This document shows, in pieces, positions 15,615 to 24,495 of a stretch of DNA of 52,686 nt. The stretch is from NCBI GenBank assembly GCA_016788905.1, contig JAEURZ010000004.1:100630-153315 (forward strand), written 5' to 3'. The position numbers and the translations under genes are program-made. Source of the DNA: Elusimicrobiota bacterium. Lineage in GTDB: Bacteria > Elusimicrobiota > Elusimicrobia > FEN-1173. The notes beneath the pieces were generated by a model. The model did no database searches. It was not told the origin of the DNA and worked only from the letters and a program-made list of their open reading frames with translations. The first letter of the stretch is position 1; every line of letters begins with the position of its first letter.

Positions 15615-17855
15615 ATGAGCAGCTTCTTCGCCCGTTATCGATCGTCCTCCCGAACACGCAAGAAGACCACCTCGCCGTTTCCTGCCGCGGGGGTTTTTCT
15701 GTTGTCCCTTTCTGCCGTGGCGTTTTATTGCGTGTTGTTCCCTTCTGGTTTGTGGGGAAAACCCATTAAAGGGTTTCTGGCGACGGCTTTTGGGTTTGGT
15801 CGCTATTTCTTTCCATTGCTTTCAGGTTACGTGGGATTGCGTCTGGCACTCTCTCGGCCCTGGGCCCATGGGTTTCTTCGGACAACCCTTTGGCTTTCTC
15901 TTTTTACCTTCGGGGTGAGCTTCGTCAGTCTCTTTAGTCAGGTGGCCTATCACGTGAATGCCGGGGGCGTTTTGGGGTTGGCCGGGTCAGCCTTTTTAGA
16001 GCGATTGTTCGGAACGGCCGGGGCCTGGTTGGTGACTCTTCTCGGATCCGGTCTCACCGTTGCGGCGCTGGCGCGCGTTTCCCCAGTTCACGTGGCCGAA
16101 CGATTGGTGGCGCGGTTGCGATCGGACTGGAACGAATGGAAGTCCGCGCGTTTGGAAGTTCGAACGCCTCGAGGGTCGGTGGTGAAGCCCCGTCCCTTGG
16201 TGACGGAAACGACGCCTGCCCCGCGTTCCACACCGGCCGTGGTTCAGTCCGTGCCTTCCCGTGCTGTCTTCGTTGAGGAACCCAAACCGCCATCAAAAAA
16301 TTTTTCTCGACCTCCCGTGGAACCCCGCCCTTCAACGTCTCAATCAGAGTCTTTAGGGGACGCGCCAGCGCCCGCTCCTTACCGGCTCCCTCCCTTGGAT
16401 TTATTGAGCGATCCTCCCCATCGAACGGTCAATCTCTCGGAGTCCGAGTTGGTGGAGAAATCGCGGGTGCTGGAACAAACACTGGCTAATTTTGGTGTCG
16501 AGGCGCGAACAACCGATATTCATCCGGGCCCCGTGATCACCCGATTCGATTTGGAGCCGGCTCCGGGCGTTAAGATCAGTTCCATTGTGAACCTCTCCAA
16601 CGATATTGCGCTGGCCATGAAGGCCACGCGTGTGCGGGTGTTGGCCCCGATTCCAGGAAAGGGGGCTGTGGGGGTTGAGATCCCTAATCCCGAAATGGTG
16701 ACAGTCACTTTAAAAGAGATTTTGGCCGATTCACGGTTTCAGAGCAGCACGTCCCCCTTGTCGGTGGTTTTGGGAAAGACAAGTTCGGGAGAACCCTCCG
16801 TGACGGATTTAGCGCCCATGCCGCACTTGTTGGTGGCCGGCGCCACGGGGACGGGAAAATCCGTTTGTGTGCACACGTTGATCGTGTCCATTCTGATGCG
16901 CGCCCATCCGGATCGAGTTAAATTCGTTTTGATCGATCCCAAGCGTCTGGAACTTCCCATGTATGAAGGGATGCCTCATCTCTACGATCCGCGTTCGGGA
17001 CCCGACGAGGCGCAAGTCATCACCCAACCGAAAGAAGCGGCGAAGGCGTTGGCGCGGATGGTAAAAGTCATGGAATTTCGGTATGAACTGTTTGCAAAAG
17101 CCAATGTGCGGAATATCGAGGGCTACAACGAAAAACGTGTGGCCCAGGGGTTGCCCCCTGAATATTACATCGTCGTGATTATTGATGAATTGGCGGACCT
17201 GATGCTCATTTCCGCCCGAGATGTTGAAGATTGTATTCAGCGGTTGGCCCAGATGGCGCGGGCGGTCGGGATCCATTTGGTTCTGGCCACACAACGGCCA
17301 TCGGTGGACGTTATTACGGGCGTTATTAAGGCGAACCTCCCCGCGCGGATCGCCCTGCGTGTGGCCTCTCAGACGGACAGTCGCGTGATTTTAGATACGC
17401 CGGGCGCTGAATCGTTGGTGGGCCGGGGGGACATGCTTTTCCTTCCCGCGGGTGCTCCAGCGCCCATTCGCCTTCAAGGGGCCTTCGTCTCGGAGAAAGA
17501 GGTGGAAGCTGTTGTCTCGTTTGTGAAGGGCCAAGGGGGCCCCCGCTATGTGGATATTTTTGCGGAGATCGCTGCCTCCCAGGCCGCCAACGAAGACGTG
17601 GAAACCCGCCAGGAATTGGACCAGGCTCTGCGCCTGATCATCGAACGGCGCCGGGTGTCCCAGGACTTGTTGAAATCCCATTTCGGATCATCGTCCCGGG
17701 CCAGCAATGTCCTTTCGCTCTTGGAAGTGAAGGGGTATATTCGCAAGCCCGAAGGAACCAATAAGTGGGACATCAATTTTGATAAAATAGAGGATCTTTT
17801 TCGGACGGGGAACTCTTCAGTCTCCACCGGTTCTTCTCGATCGGAGGTCGTATGA
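15615..17855 (+). CDS. ftsK: DNA translocase FtsK
   Basis: Encodes 746 residues. FtsK couples division to chromosome segregation, pumping DNA at the septum and activating Xer recombination at dif. The N-terminus has about four membrane segments (about 25-165), then a Pro-rich linker (about 190-260). The motor has a Walker A GATGTGKS (409-416), the IDPKRLELP segment and a Walker B IIDELADL. The C-terminal gamma winged helix (about 665-735, RRRVSQDLLKSHFGSSSRA, GYIRKPEGTNKW) reads polar DNA sequences. The linker is short compared with E. coli. A xer gene lies 5 kb downstream. The last bases overlap lolA as ATGA. Confidence 0.95.
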   Translation: MSSFFARYRSSSRTRKKTTSPFPAAGVFLLSLSAVAFYCVLFPSGLWGKPIKGFLATAFGFGRYFFPLLSGYVGLRLALSRPWAHGFLRTTLWLSLFTFGVSFVSLFSQVAYHVNAGGVLGLAGSAFLERLFGTAGAWLVTLLGSGLTVAALARVSPVHVAERLVARLRSDWNEWKSARLEVRTPRGSVVKPRPLVTETTPAPRSTPAVVQSVPSRAVFVEEPKPPSKNFSRPPVEPRPSTSQSESLGDAPAPAPYRLPPLDLLSDPPHRTVNLSESELVEKSRVLEQTLANFGVEARTTDIHPGPVITRFDLEPAPGVKISSIVNLSNDIALAMKATRVRVLAPIPGKGAVGVEIPNPEMVTVTLKEILADSRFQSSTSPLSVVLGKTSSGEPSVTDLAPMPHLLVAGATGTGKSVCVHTLIVSILMRAHPDRVKFVLIDPKRLELPMYEGMPHLYDPRSGPDEAQVITQPKEAAKALARMVKVMEFRYELFAKANVRNIEGYNEKRVAQGLPPEYYIVVIIDELADLMLISARDVEDCIQRLAQMARAVGIHLVLATQRPSVDVITGVIKANLPARIALRVASQTDSRVILDTPGAESLVGRGDMLFLPAGAPAPIRLQGAFVSEKEVEAVVSFVKGQGGPRYVDIFAEIAASQAANEDVETRQELDQALRLIIERRRVSQDLLKSHFGSSSRASNVLSLLEVKGYIRKPEGTNKWDINFDKIEDLFRTGNSSVSTGSSRSEVV

Positions 17856-18502
17856 AATTAGGAAGCATTGTCTTAGGATTAGGCCTGTGTCTGCTTGGTG
17901 TGGCTCGCGCCGCAACAGTGGAGGAGGTCCTCTCCCGATTGGAACGCGCGGAAAAGGAGATTTCAACTCTCCAGTTTGATTTTACACAAGAAACGACTGT
18001 GTCGATCGGAGGACGGGGTTCGGAAACTCGGGGGACGGCCATTTTTCAGAGGCCGAACCGCTTTCGAGTCAATCAAACAGCTCCGGAAGCCCAGGCCTTT
18101 GTGTCGAATGGAAAACAGTTTTGGGTTCATTTGATTGATCGCGGTCAGGTGTTGAAAGATTCCATGGACAACTGGGCCCGATTCGCGGGGTTTCCCCAAG
18201 GGTTGACCCCCTTTCAAATGAGCGTGAATCAAATGAAAAAGAAATACGCCTTTTCGTTGGTTGACGTTGAGGGGGAAAAGGTTCTCTCCCTCACGCCTAA
18301 GACGGCAACTGATTTTTCGTACACTCTTCGGTTGTGGGTGGATATGGAAACGGGCGTGGCCAAGAAAACAGAATTGGCATCGGAAAATGTGACCGCTGTC
18401 GTTTCGGTTCGTGATGTTAAAATCAATCCCCGCGTTGACGCTGGGGCGTTCCGGTTTGTCCCTCCCGAAGGGACAGAAGTTTTAGAAATGCCTCTCCACT
18501 AA
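17852..18502 (+). CDS. lolA: Outer-membrane lipoprotein carrier protein LolA-like
   Basis: Encodes 216 residues. LolA receives lipoproteins from the inner-membrane LolCDE complex and carries them across the periplasm. A signal peptide (about 1-20, ending VARA) is followed by the typical start VEEVLSRLERAEKEISTLQFDFTQE, then the half-barrel strands (GTAIFQRPNRFRVNQ, FVSNGKQFWVHL). The C-terminal part ends FRFVPPEGTEVLEMP, which matches the family end. It overlaps ftsK by 4 bases. Its presence supports an outer membrane. Confidence 0.88.
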   Translation: MKLGSIVLGLGLCLLGVARAATVEEVLSRLERAEKEISTLQFDFTQETTVSIGGRGSETRGTAIFQRPNRFRVNQTAPEAQAFVSNGKQFWVHLIDRGQVLKDSMDNWARFAGFPQGLTPFQMSVNQMKKKYAFSLVDVEGEKVLSLTPKTATDFSYTLRLWVDMETGVAKKTELASENVTAVVSVRDVKINPRVDAGAFRFVPPEGTEVLEMPLH

Positions 18503-18526
18503 CACTTCTCTTTAAGGACATCATCT

Positions 18527-19384
18527 ATGACAGATTCCAGTCCCGGGGCCATCGGGCAAACACTTCGAAATCGACGTCTTCAAAAGGGGTTGACCCTGGA
18601 CGATGTTTATGTGGCCCTTCGTATTCAAAGCCGTTTTTTAAAAGCGCTTGAAGAAGAGCGGTGGGACGAACTTCCGGCTCCTGTCTTTTTGGAAGGGTTT
18701 CTAGTCAAATACGCCGAGCACCTCGGGCTGGAGGGGGAAGTCCTTCGAACCCAAGTCCGGGAACAATTGGGTCAGACGAATAAACCCGCGGCCATTCATC
18801 CGGCCACCGTGTCTGAATCCACCGCCAATGAATCGCTGATCCCACTTCGGTTGTTTCTTTTTGGATTGGCGGTCATGTTGGCGGTGGGGGGCGGGTTCCT
18901 TTATTTCCGTCGTCAGGAGACCGGAATGAAACGTCTCATGAGACCCTTAAGTCAGGTGACTGAATCTGAACCCGTTTTTTCCTCCACCGCTCCTCTCCAT
19001 GTCCCCCTTCTGGCGGGCAATCCTTCCACGGAACCCACCTCAGCCCATACGGTTCTTATCCGAATCAAAGAGTCTGTTTGGCTTCGGATCCGATTGGACG
19101 GCTCGGTTCGATTTGAGGGTACGTTGCCGGCTGGGGAAGTGCGAAGTTTTCCCTTTGATTCGACTCTCCGCTTACGGGCCGGAAATTTGTCTCGGGTCGC
19201 GGTTTCCGTTGATGGGAAGACCATGGCGGAATCTACCGTGGCCACGGCGGGGGATGTCCTTTGGCCACCTCGTCCTGCAAATCGAAATCCACCGTCGACC
19301 GCCCCGGATTCGCTTCCGTCGCAAAGTTCGCCTTCACGGAGCCCGGTTCCGACGTCTACCTCTACGGAACCGGCGTTCCGCTAA
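18527..19384 (+). CDS. RodZ-like helix-turn-helix membrane protein (DUF4115)
   Basis: Encodes 285 residues. An N-terminal Xre-type helix-turn-helix (about 8-75, IGQTLRNRRLQKGLTLDDV and FLEGFLVKYAEHLGL) is followed by one membrane helix (about 104-124), and outside it a C-terminal DUF4115-like beta domain (about 178-245, IKESVWLRIRLDG, LRLRAGNLSRVAVSVDG). RodZ links the MreB cytoskeleton to the cell-wall elongation machinery in rods. No mreB is in the window. The last base overlaps the rimO ATG (TAATG), so rimO is translationally coupled. A Ser/Pro/Thr-rich tail (about 250-285) is extra. Confidence 0.82.
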   Translation: MTDSSPGAIGQTLRNRRLQKGLTLDDVYVALRIQSRFLKALEEERWDELPAPVFLEGFLVKYAEHLGLEGEVLRTQVREQLGQTNKPAAIHPATVSESTANESLIPLRLFLFGLAVMLAVGGGFLYFRRQETGMKRLMRPLSQVTESEPVFSSTAPLHVPLLAGNPSTEPTSAHTVLIRIKESVWLRIRLDGSVRFEGTLPAGEVRSFPFDSTLRLRAGNLSRVAVSVDGKTMAESTVATAGDVLWPPRPANRNPPSTAPDSLPSQSSPSRSPVPTSTSTEPAFR

Positions 19385-20733
19385 TGCCCCGAGGTCGCGT
19401 GGCCTTTGTGGTTCTTGGCTGCGCCAAAAACCAAGTGGAGGCCGAAAGCATGTCTTCCCGGCTGGCCCGGGAAGGGTGGGACATGACGGCGGATATTCCC
19501 AACGCGGATCTTGTGGTCGTCCATTCTTGTGGTTTTTTAGAAGCGGCCCGGGAAGAGGCTCGGGAAACATTGGGCCATGTTCGTCGTGCGGCTCCCCGCG
19601 CTTTTCTGGTTCTCACCGGTTGTTTCGCACAGTTTTTAAAGAAGAATTCCCTTCCCGGGGTGGACGCTGTTTTGGGAACGGGGCAATTGGACCGGCTTCC
19701 GGACGTTCTGGCCCAGCGTTCCGCTTCGGCGGGGATGACGCGACCGACTCTCACCCCATCGGGGTATCATGACGCGAACACCCCGCGGCCTCTTTGGGAC
19801 GGGCAGTTGTCGACTTATTTACGCCTTTCGGAAGGGTGCAACCATCGGTGCACCTTTTGCATCATTCCCCAATTGCGTGGTTCCTTGAAGAGTCGCCCTC
19901 CTGGGGACATTCTGAAAGAAGGCGAAAGCCTGGTCCAGCGCGGGGTGCGCGAACTGGTTTTGATTTCGCAGGACACGACGGATTATGGGTCCGATCGGAA
20001 AGGCCTGGGGTTGGTCCCCCTGGTTAAAAGGATGGCGGTCTGGACGGACCTGCGGTGGATCCGTCTCTTGTACGCGTACCCTTCTGAAGTGGATAAGCCC
20101 CTGATGGATTTATTGGCCAATGAGCCGAAATTGTGTGGGTATCTCGACATGCCTCTCCAACATATGTCTGATCGCATCCTCAAGTCCATGGGACGGGAGT
20201 GGGGCCACGGGAAAACCCGGTCACTCTTGGACCGGTTGCGTAACCAAGTGACCGGGCTGGCTCTTCGAACCACCTTCATTGTCGGGTTTCCTGGGGAGAC
20301 GGAAGCGGATTTCAATCAGGTCCTTTCTGTGGTTCAGGATGGTTATTTTGAACACGTGGGGGTGTTTCCCTATTCCTTTGAGACCCGATCCCCTTCCGCG
20401 CGGTTGCCAGGTCTTGTCCCGCCGGAAGTGGTTACGGAACGGTGGCAACGCCTCTTGGAGGCGCACCGGATCGTGAAAACAAAAAAAGATCGGTCTCGGA
20501 TGGGGCAGACTGTCGATGTCTTAGTGGAACGGGAACCTGGGGGCGGTTGGTCCGCTCGGGCCGCTCATCAAGCTCCGGAAGTGGATGGGGGGGTAAAGCT
20601 GAAGAGTCATCCGACCACACCGGGATTTTATTCTTGCCGTATCACGGGAGTGGAGGGAATTCATTTGAAGGGAGAACTTCTCCCTCGCAAGAGCGGGAAG
20701 TCCTCCTCCCGACGGTTGGTCCTTGTCCCATGA
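19384..20733 (+). CDS. rimO: Ribosomal protein S12 methylthiotransferase RimO
   Basis: Encodes 449 residues. RimO is a radical SAM enzyme that adds a methylthio group to an Asp of ribosomal protein S12. The N-terminal UPF0004 domain holds cluster cysteines in VVLGCAKNQVEAE (C13), VVHSCGFLEAAREEA and LTGCFAQFL. The radical SAM motif C152-x3-C156-x2-C159 (EGCNHRCTFCIIPQLRG) follows, with a TRAM-like C-terminal part. SCGFLEAAREE is typical of RimO rather than MiaB. The frame opens at 19261, but 19384 gives the normal start and a one-base overlap with the previous gene. It ends in an ATGA overlap with pgsA. Confidence 0.93.
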   Translation: MPRGRVAFVVLGCAKNQVEAESMSSRLAREGWDMTADIPNADLVVVHSCGFLEAAREEARETLGHVRRAAPRAFLVLTGCFAQFLKKNSLPGVDAVLGTGQLDRLPDVLAQRSASAGMTRPTLTPSGYHDANTPRPLWDGQLSTYLRLSEGCNHRCTFCIIPQLRGSLKSRPPGDILKEGESLVQRGVRELVLISQDTTDYGSDRKGLGLVPLVKRMAVWTDLRWIRLLYAYPSEVDKPLMDLLANEPKLCGYLDMPLQHMSDRILKSMGREWGHGKTRSLLDRLRNQVTGLALRTTFIVGFPGETEADFNQVLSVVQDGYFEHVGVFPYSFETRSPSARLPGLVPPEVVTERWQRLLEAHRIVKTKKDRSRMGQTVDVLVEREPGGGWSARAAHQAPEVDGGVKLKSHPTTPGFYSCRITGVEGIHLKGELLPRKSGKSSSRRLVLVP

Positions 20734-21350
20734 ATCTTCCCAACCGACTCAGTGTGGCCCGGTTGCTGTCCGTTCCGTTCTTTATGGTGTTCACCTATGT
20801 GGACAACGTCTACGCTCGCGTGGCGGCCCTTCTCATCTTTGTGGGGGCGGGAGTGACGGATTTGGTGGACGGTTATATCGCCCGAAAGCGGAACTTGGTG
20901 ACGTCTTTGGGCATTTTTTTGGATCCCCTGGCCGACAAACTGATCATTACCTCGGCGTTCATCCTTTTCGTTGAAATTCGAGAGTTGCACATTTCGTCCT
21001 GGATGGTGGTGGCGATTGTGGGGCGAGAATTTCTGATTACGGGTCTTCGGGGGGTGGCGGCCAGTCGGGGAACATTGGTCCCGGCGGACGAAGGGGGGAA
21101 ATTCAAAACCTCTGTTCAGAACACCGCCATTATTACGATTTTGTTGACACTGATCATCACCTCGGGTTTGGAACGATTTGGAGGGTATTCCTTGGTGGGT
21201 CTCTTACAACACGGAGGCTGGCGGGGCGAAGCGGCGAGCCTTTTGGCGTGGACCCCCTATTGGATGGTTTTTGCGGCCACCGCCATCTCGATCGTGACCG
21301 GTGTAAATTACCTTTGGCGACATCGGGGCCTTTTGCAGGAGGAAACATGA
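20730..21350 (+). CDS. pgsA: CDP-diacylglycerol--glycerol-3-phosphate 3-phosphatidyltransferase
   Basis: Encodes 206 residues of an inner-membrane enzyme making phosphatidylglycerol phosphate. The CDP-alcohol phosphotransferase signature D-x2-D-G-x2-A-R-x8-G-x3-D-x3-D is complete (TDLVDGYIAR, then GIFLDPLADK). It opens with NLPNRLSVARLLSVPFFM, the usual PgsA N-terminus. The frame is open further upstream, but the ATG at 20730 overlaps the rimO stop as ATGA and matches the family start. The next gene, pgpA, encodes the following step of the same pathway and overlaps by 4 bases. Confidence 0.93.
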   Translation: MNLPNRLSVARLLSVPFFMVFTYVDNVYARVAALLIFVGAGVTDLVDGYIARKRNLVTSLGIFLDPLADKLIITSAFILFVEIRELHISSWMVVAIVGREFLITGLRGVAASRGTLVPADEGGKFKTSVQNTAIITILLTLIITSGLERFGGYSLVGLLQHGGWRGEAASLLAWTPYWMVFAATAISIVTGVNYLWRHRGLLQEET

Positions 21351-21838
21351 ACGTGAAACGTTGGGGCGAGCCTCTCGGGCGTTGGGGCATCTTGTGTTTA
21401 GCCACGGTTGGTTTTGTGGGATGGGCCCCGTATCATCTCATCCCCTTTCGCAAAATGAAGGGCGGTGGGTTCTTGGGAACCTTGGTGGGGTGGGGGTTGG
21501 TTTGGTTTCTCCCTACGGGGTCGTGGTTTCTTCTTCTGACGTTGCTTATGATTGCGTTGGCGATCGGTGTCAGTGATCGGGCGGAACGGTGGATGACCCA
21601 CGATGATCCGCGGATCGTTATTGATGAGGTGGCCGGGGTTTGGGTGGCGGTTATCGGTTTGTCCCGGGATCCTGTTTCGTTGGTCACCGCGTTTGTGGCG
21701 TTTCGGTTTTTTGATGTTTTGAAGGGGCCCTGGGGTCGGGCCGCGGCCCGACTGCCGGGCGGATGGGGCATTGTGGCCGACGACCTGGTGGCGGGGGTCC
21801 TGGCCAACGTCCTGACGCGGTTGTTGTTGCGGTTCTGA
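21347..21838 (+). CDS. pgpA: Phosphatidylglycerophosphatase A
   Basis: Encodes 163 residues. PgpA removes the phosphate from phosphatidylglycerol phosphate, the product of the gene just upstream. Family hallmarks are IVIDEVAGVWVAV, FRFFDVLKGPWGRAA and GWGIVADDLVAGV, together with several membrane segments. The ATG at 21347 overlaps the pgsA stop as ATGA, with an AGGAGG site inside the pgsA end. The segment HLIPFRKMKGGGFLGTLVG matches the usual GxxPxAPGTxGSLVA start only loosely, but the Asp/Glu motifs are intact. Confidence 0.9.
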   Translation: MNVKRWGEPLGRWGILCLATVGFVGWAPYHLIPFRKMKGGGFLGTLVGWGLVWFLPTGSWFLLLTLLMIALAIGVSDRAERWMTHDDPRIVIDEVAGVWVAVIGLSRDPVSLVTAFVAFRFFDVLKGPWGRAAARLPGGWGIVADDLVAGVLANVLTRLLLRF

Positions 21839-21854
21839 AATCCCTTGTTTTTCG

Positions 21855-21882
21855 TTTGACCTTCCGTCGACGATGTTATAGC
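21855..21882 (+). promoter_or_regulatory. recA promoter
   Basis: TTTGACC (21855-21861) and TATAGC (21877-21882) are spaced by 15-16 bases. The recA start at 21920 follows a leader of about 30 bases with GGAGG about 6 bases before the ATG. I found no recognisable LexA operator here. Confidence 0.5.
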
Positions 21883-21919
21883 ATGGTCTTTTCCTGACCG
21901 ACTGCCCTGGAGGCAATTT

Positions 21920-22999
21920 ATGAATATGAAAGAAGAAAAAGGTAAAGCACTGTCCTTGGCTCTGGCCACGATTGAAAAGCAGCATGGGAAGGAAGCCATC
22001 ATGAAGTTGGGGGAAAAGACAGGCCGCGTGCACGTGGAAGTCATTCCCACTGGGGCCCTTCCCTTGGATGTGGCGCTGGGAATTGGTGGTTTTCCGCGGG
22101 GCCGCGTGGTGGAAGTGTATGGCCCTGAATCTTCCGGAAAAACGACACTTTGTCTTCAAGTGGTGGCTCAAGCCCAAAAATCGGGAGGTACCGCGGCTTA
22201 CATTGACGCCGAGCACGCCATGGATCCCGACTACGCCAAAAAATTGGGCGTGGACACCGAAAACCTTCTCATTTCACAACCCGATTCCGGTGAACAGGCT
22301 TTGGAAATTACCGATCAACTGGTCCGGAGCGGGGCTCTCGACATCGTGGTGGTGGACTCGGTGGCGGCTTTGGTTCCCCGGGCGGAAATCGAAGGGGAAA
22401 TGGGCGATTCTCACGTGGGACTCCAGGCCCGGCTGATGAGTCAGGCGCTTCGTAAATTGACCGCCAATATTGCCCGGTCTAAAACCTGCGTTGTTTTCAT
22501 TAATCAGTTGCGGATGAAAATCGGGGTGATGTACGGTAATCCCGAAACGACAACCGGGGGCATGGCGCTCAAGTTTTATTCAAGCGTTCGGTTGGATATC
22601 CGACGAGTGGAATCCATTAAGGTTGGGGATAAAGTCGTTGGAAATCGGGTGCGCATTAAAGTGGTCAAGAATAAATTGGCGGCTCCGTTTCAACAGGCCG
22701 AGTGCGACATGATTTTTGGCGAAGGGATCGCCCGAGAAAATTGTTTATTGGATATGGGTGTGACCGCCGGCGTTTTGGAAAAAGCGGGAACGTGGTTTCT
22801 CTACAACACGGATCGCTTGGGTCAAGGCCGTGAGCAATCCCGGAACTTTCTGAAAGAAAACCCCCTGGTGGCCGATCAAATTGAGAAAGCGGTACGGGTA
22901 AAACTGTTGGGCGATTCCACCGAACCTCCTGTCGCTGAGACCAAACCCGTTTCCAAAGAAAAAGAAACCGTAAAGTCTCCCCGGACCGTCAAAGCCTAA
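21920..22999 (+). CDS. recA: Recombinase RecA
   Basis: Encodes 359 residues. RecA forms filaments on single-stranded DNA and drives homologous recombination and the SOS response. The Walker [10 protein letters not shown] (G68-T76), the [16 protein letters not shown] segment, the L2-region [20 protein letters not shown] and the [20 protein letters not shown] stretch are all standard. The tail (about 335-359) is Lys/Pro/Glu-rich. It has its own promoter and ribosome binding site and ends 3 bases before the xer gene, so the two are probably cotranscribed. Confidence 0.98.
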   Translation: MNMKEEKGKALSLALATIEKQHGKEAIMKLGEKTGRVHVEVIPTGALPLDVALGIGGFPRGRVVEVYGPESSGKTTLCLQVVAQAQKSGGTAAYIDAEHAMDPDYAKKLGVDTENLLISQPDSGEQALEITDQLVRSGALDIVVVDSVAALVPRAEIEGEMGDSHVGLQARLMSQALRKLTANIARSKTCVVFINQLRMKIGVMYGNPETTTGGMALKFYSSVRLDIRRVESIKVGDKVVGNRVRIKVVKNKLAAPFQQAECDMIFGEGIARENCLLDMGVTAGVLEKAGTWFLYNTDRLGQGREQSRNFLKENPLVADQIEKAVRVKLLGDSTEPPVAETKPVSKEKETVKSPRTVKA

Positions 23000-23002
23000 C
23001 CT

Positions 23003-23899
23003 ATGGGGAGTTCGGTGGGGACGGACGTCCCGCCGATTTTGCGGGAATTTTTGGATCATTTGCGGGTGGAACGAAAGCTGGCGCGGAACACCGTGTCGGC
23101 TTATGGGTCGGATCTTCGTCCCTATTTTATTTTTTTAGAAGGGCGGGGTGTCCCTGTTTCCGATGTCACTCCCGGCGACTTGTCTGATTTCCTCTGGAAA
23201 AGAAGGGCCGCACCGCTTAAATCGTCCAGCCTCTATCGACTTTCAGAATCCCTCCGGCAGTTCCATCGATTTTTGCAGGTGGAGGGACATTCCATTTCTG
23301 ACCCTACGGTTCAACTTTCCACTCCCAAAACCTCGGAACGCCTCCCGAAAGTTCTGTCGGTGGACGACGTTTCTCGGCTGCTGGGGTATTCTCCGAAAAT
23401 CACAGTAAAAACCCTTCGATTTAAAGCCATGTTGGAGTTGTTGTACGCCGCCGGATTGCGAGTGAGCGAACTGGTGGGGTTGACGGTGGAAGGCATTGAT
23501 CTTGAGGTTGGTTTTGTGCGAGTGTTTGGAAAGGGGGGGAAAGAACGGGTGGTCCCGATCAACCGACGGGCGATTCACTCGGTACGAATTTACCGTGAAG
23601 CCCTTGAGGTTAAGAACACGGCAGGCCCTCTTTTTGTGGGGCGCGGCGATCGTCCGCTCACCCGAACAGCTTTTTGGTATGAACTTCGGAACTGGGCGCG
23701 TGACGCGGGGGTCCGGAAACCAATCAGTCCCCATGTTCTTCGTCATTCTTTTGCCACCCATTTGTTAAAGGGAGGGGCCGATCTTCGCGTGGTCCAGGAA
23801 ATGTTGGGCCATTCGGATATCTCCACCACCCAAATCTACACCCACCTCGATAGGGACGCCATTAAAAAAGCCCATAAGAAGTTTCATCCCCGAGGATAA
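23003..23899 (+). CDS. xerD: Tyrosine recombinase XerC/XerD
   Basis: Encodes 298 residues, the usual length. Xer recombinases resolve chromosome dimers at dif with FtsK. The N-terminal SAM-like domain (FLDHLRVERKLARNTVSAY) and the catalytic domain are complete: R153 (AAGLRVSEL), the Lys region VFGKGGKERVVP, HVLRHSFATHLL, LGHSDIST and the nucleophile Y279 (QIYTH). XerC and XerD cannot be separated safely from one sequence; a single-recombinase system is possible. It follows recA after 3 bases. Confidence 0.92.
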   Translation: MGSSVGTDVPPILREFLDHLRVERKLARNTVSAYGSDLRPYFIFLEGRGVPVSDVTPGDLSDFLWKRRAAPLKSSSLYRLSESLRQFHRFLQVEGHSISDPTVQLSTPKTSERLPKVLSVDDVSRLLGYSPKITVKTLRFKAMLELLYAAGLRVSELVGLTVEGIDLEVGFVRVFGKGGKERVVPINRRAIHSVRIYREALEVKNTAGPLFVGRGDRPLTRTAFWYELRNWARDAGVRKPISPHVLRHSFATHLLKGGADLRVVQEMLGHSDISTTQIYTHLDRDAIKKAHKKFHPRG

Positions 23900-23911
23900 G
23901 AGAGGAGACCC

Positions 23912-24085
23912 ATGACATTATCACGAGAGTTACTGGATATTTTGGCTTGCCCCAAATGCAAAGGGGGAGTGAATTACAAAGAAAAGGAAAATCGTCTTCA
24001 CTGTGTTAAATGCAACCTTTCCTACGAGGTTAAAGAAGACATTCCCGTCATGCTCGTGGATCAGGCAACAACCATCGTCTCTTAG
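23912..24085 (+). CDS. Small Trm112-like zinc-ribbon protein (UPF0434/YcaR)
   Basis: Encodes 57 residues. Four cysteines form a zinc-ribbon: LACPKCKGGV and LHCVKCNLSYEV, followed by the family ending DIPVML. Trm112 proteins in eukaryotes and archaea activate methyltransferases; the bacterial YcaR relatives have no firmly known role. GAGAGGAG lies at ribosome-binding distance before the ATG, 12 bases after the xer stop. It closes the recA-xer transcription unit. Confidence 0.88.
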   Translation: MTLSRELLDILACPKCKGGVNYKEKENRLHCVKCNLSYEVKEDIPVMLVDQATTIVS

Positions 24086-24495
24086 CATATACCCCTAGCC
24101 CAATATCCCCAGTTGGATCACGGGATTCGACAAAAAAATCGGGCCTTTTTCCATCCCAAAAAAGTTTGTCCGTAGTCCCCGCGACCGCGCGAGCGGAAGT
24201 GTGACGGCGCTAGCCAGGAATGCCAAGGGGGAATGGCCCGCGTGGGAGCGGCCTACGACCTGCACTTTTTTGTTCGTAAAAAAGCCCGCTTTTTCCGTCT
24301 CGCATCAGCGGCTCTGCTGACCGCGCTAGCGGAAATGTCGCGTGGGAGCGACCGCCTCAGGTGCCAGGCTCTCTGAGCCTGGCCGGTCCTCGCGCTCAAC
24401 TGGGGATTCCGGGCTGGGGAATGTCTTCACACTGGTGGAATCGGTTTGTCAAAGGCAACCGCCTGTGGAACAAGTTTCTTACGTCCTTTTTGTTT
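24086..24495 (+). repeat. Non-coding spacer with degenerate palindromic repeats
   Basis: No gene is evident in these 410 bases. A 20-base unit occurs twice with 18 identical positions, at 24183-24202 and 24319-24338 (GACCGCGC[GT]AGCGGAA[AG]TGT). A second motif, GCGTGGGAGCG, occurs at 24240-24250 and 24340-24350; the second copy can form a hairpin with stem GTCGC/GCGAC (24337-24352). A perfect 9-bp hairpin with a 3-base loop covers 24363-24383 (GCCAGGCTC/GAGCCTGGC). A-rich and T-rich runs lie between. The composition suggests a REP-like or miniature mobile element remnant; identity is unknown. It lies between convergent gene ends, so the hairpins may also stop transcription. Confidence 0.5.

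Noticed and set aside
21839-21919. LexA/SOS operator ahead of recA
   Set aside because: No recognisable palindromic LexA box of a known type was found in the 80-base spacer; lineage-specific boxes cannot be excluded.
24239-24490. tRNA or other known RNA gene in the hairpin-rich spacer
   Set aside because: The stems do not form a cloverleaf and no anticodon arm or CCA end is seen.
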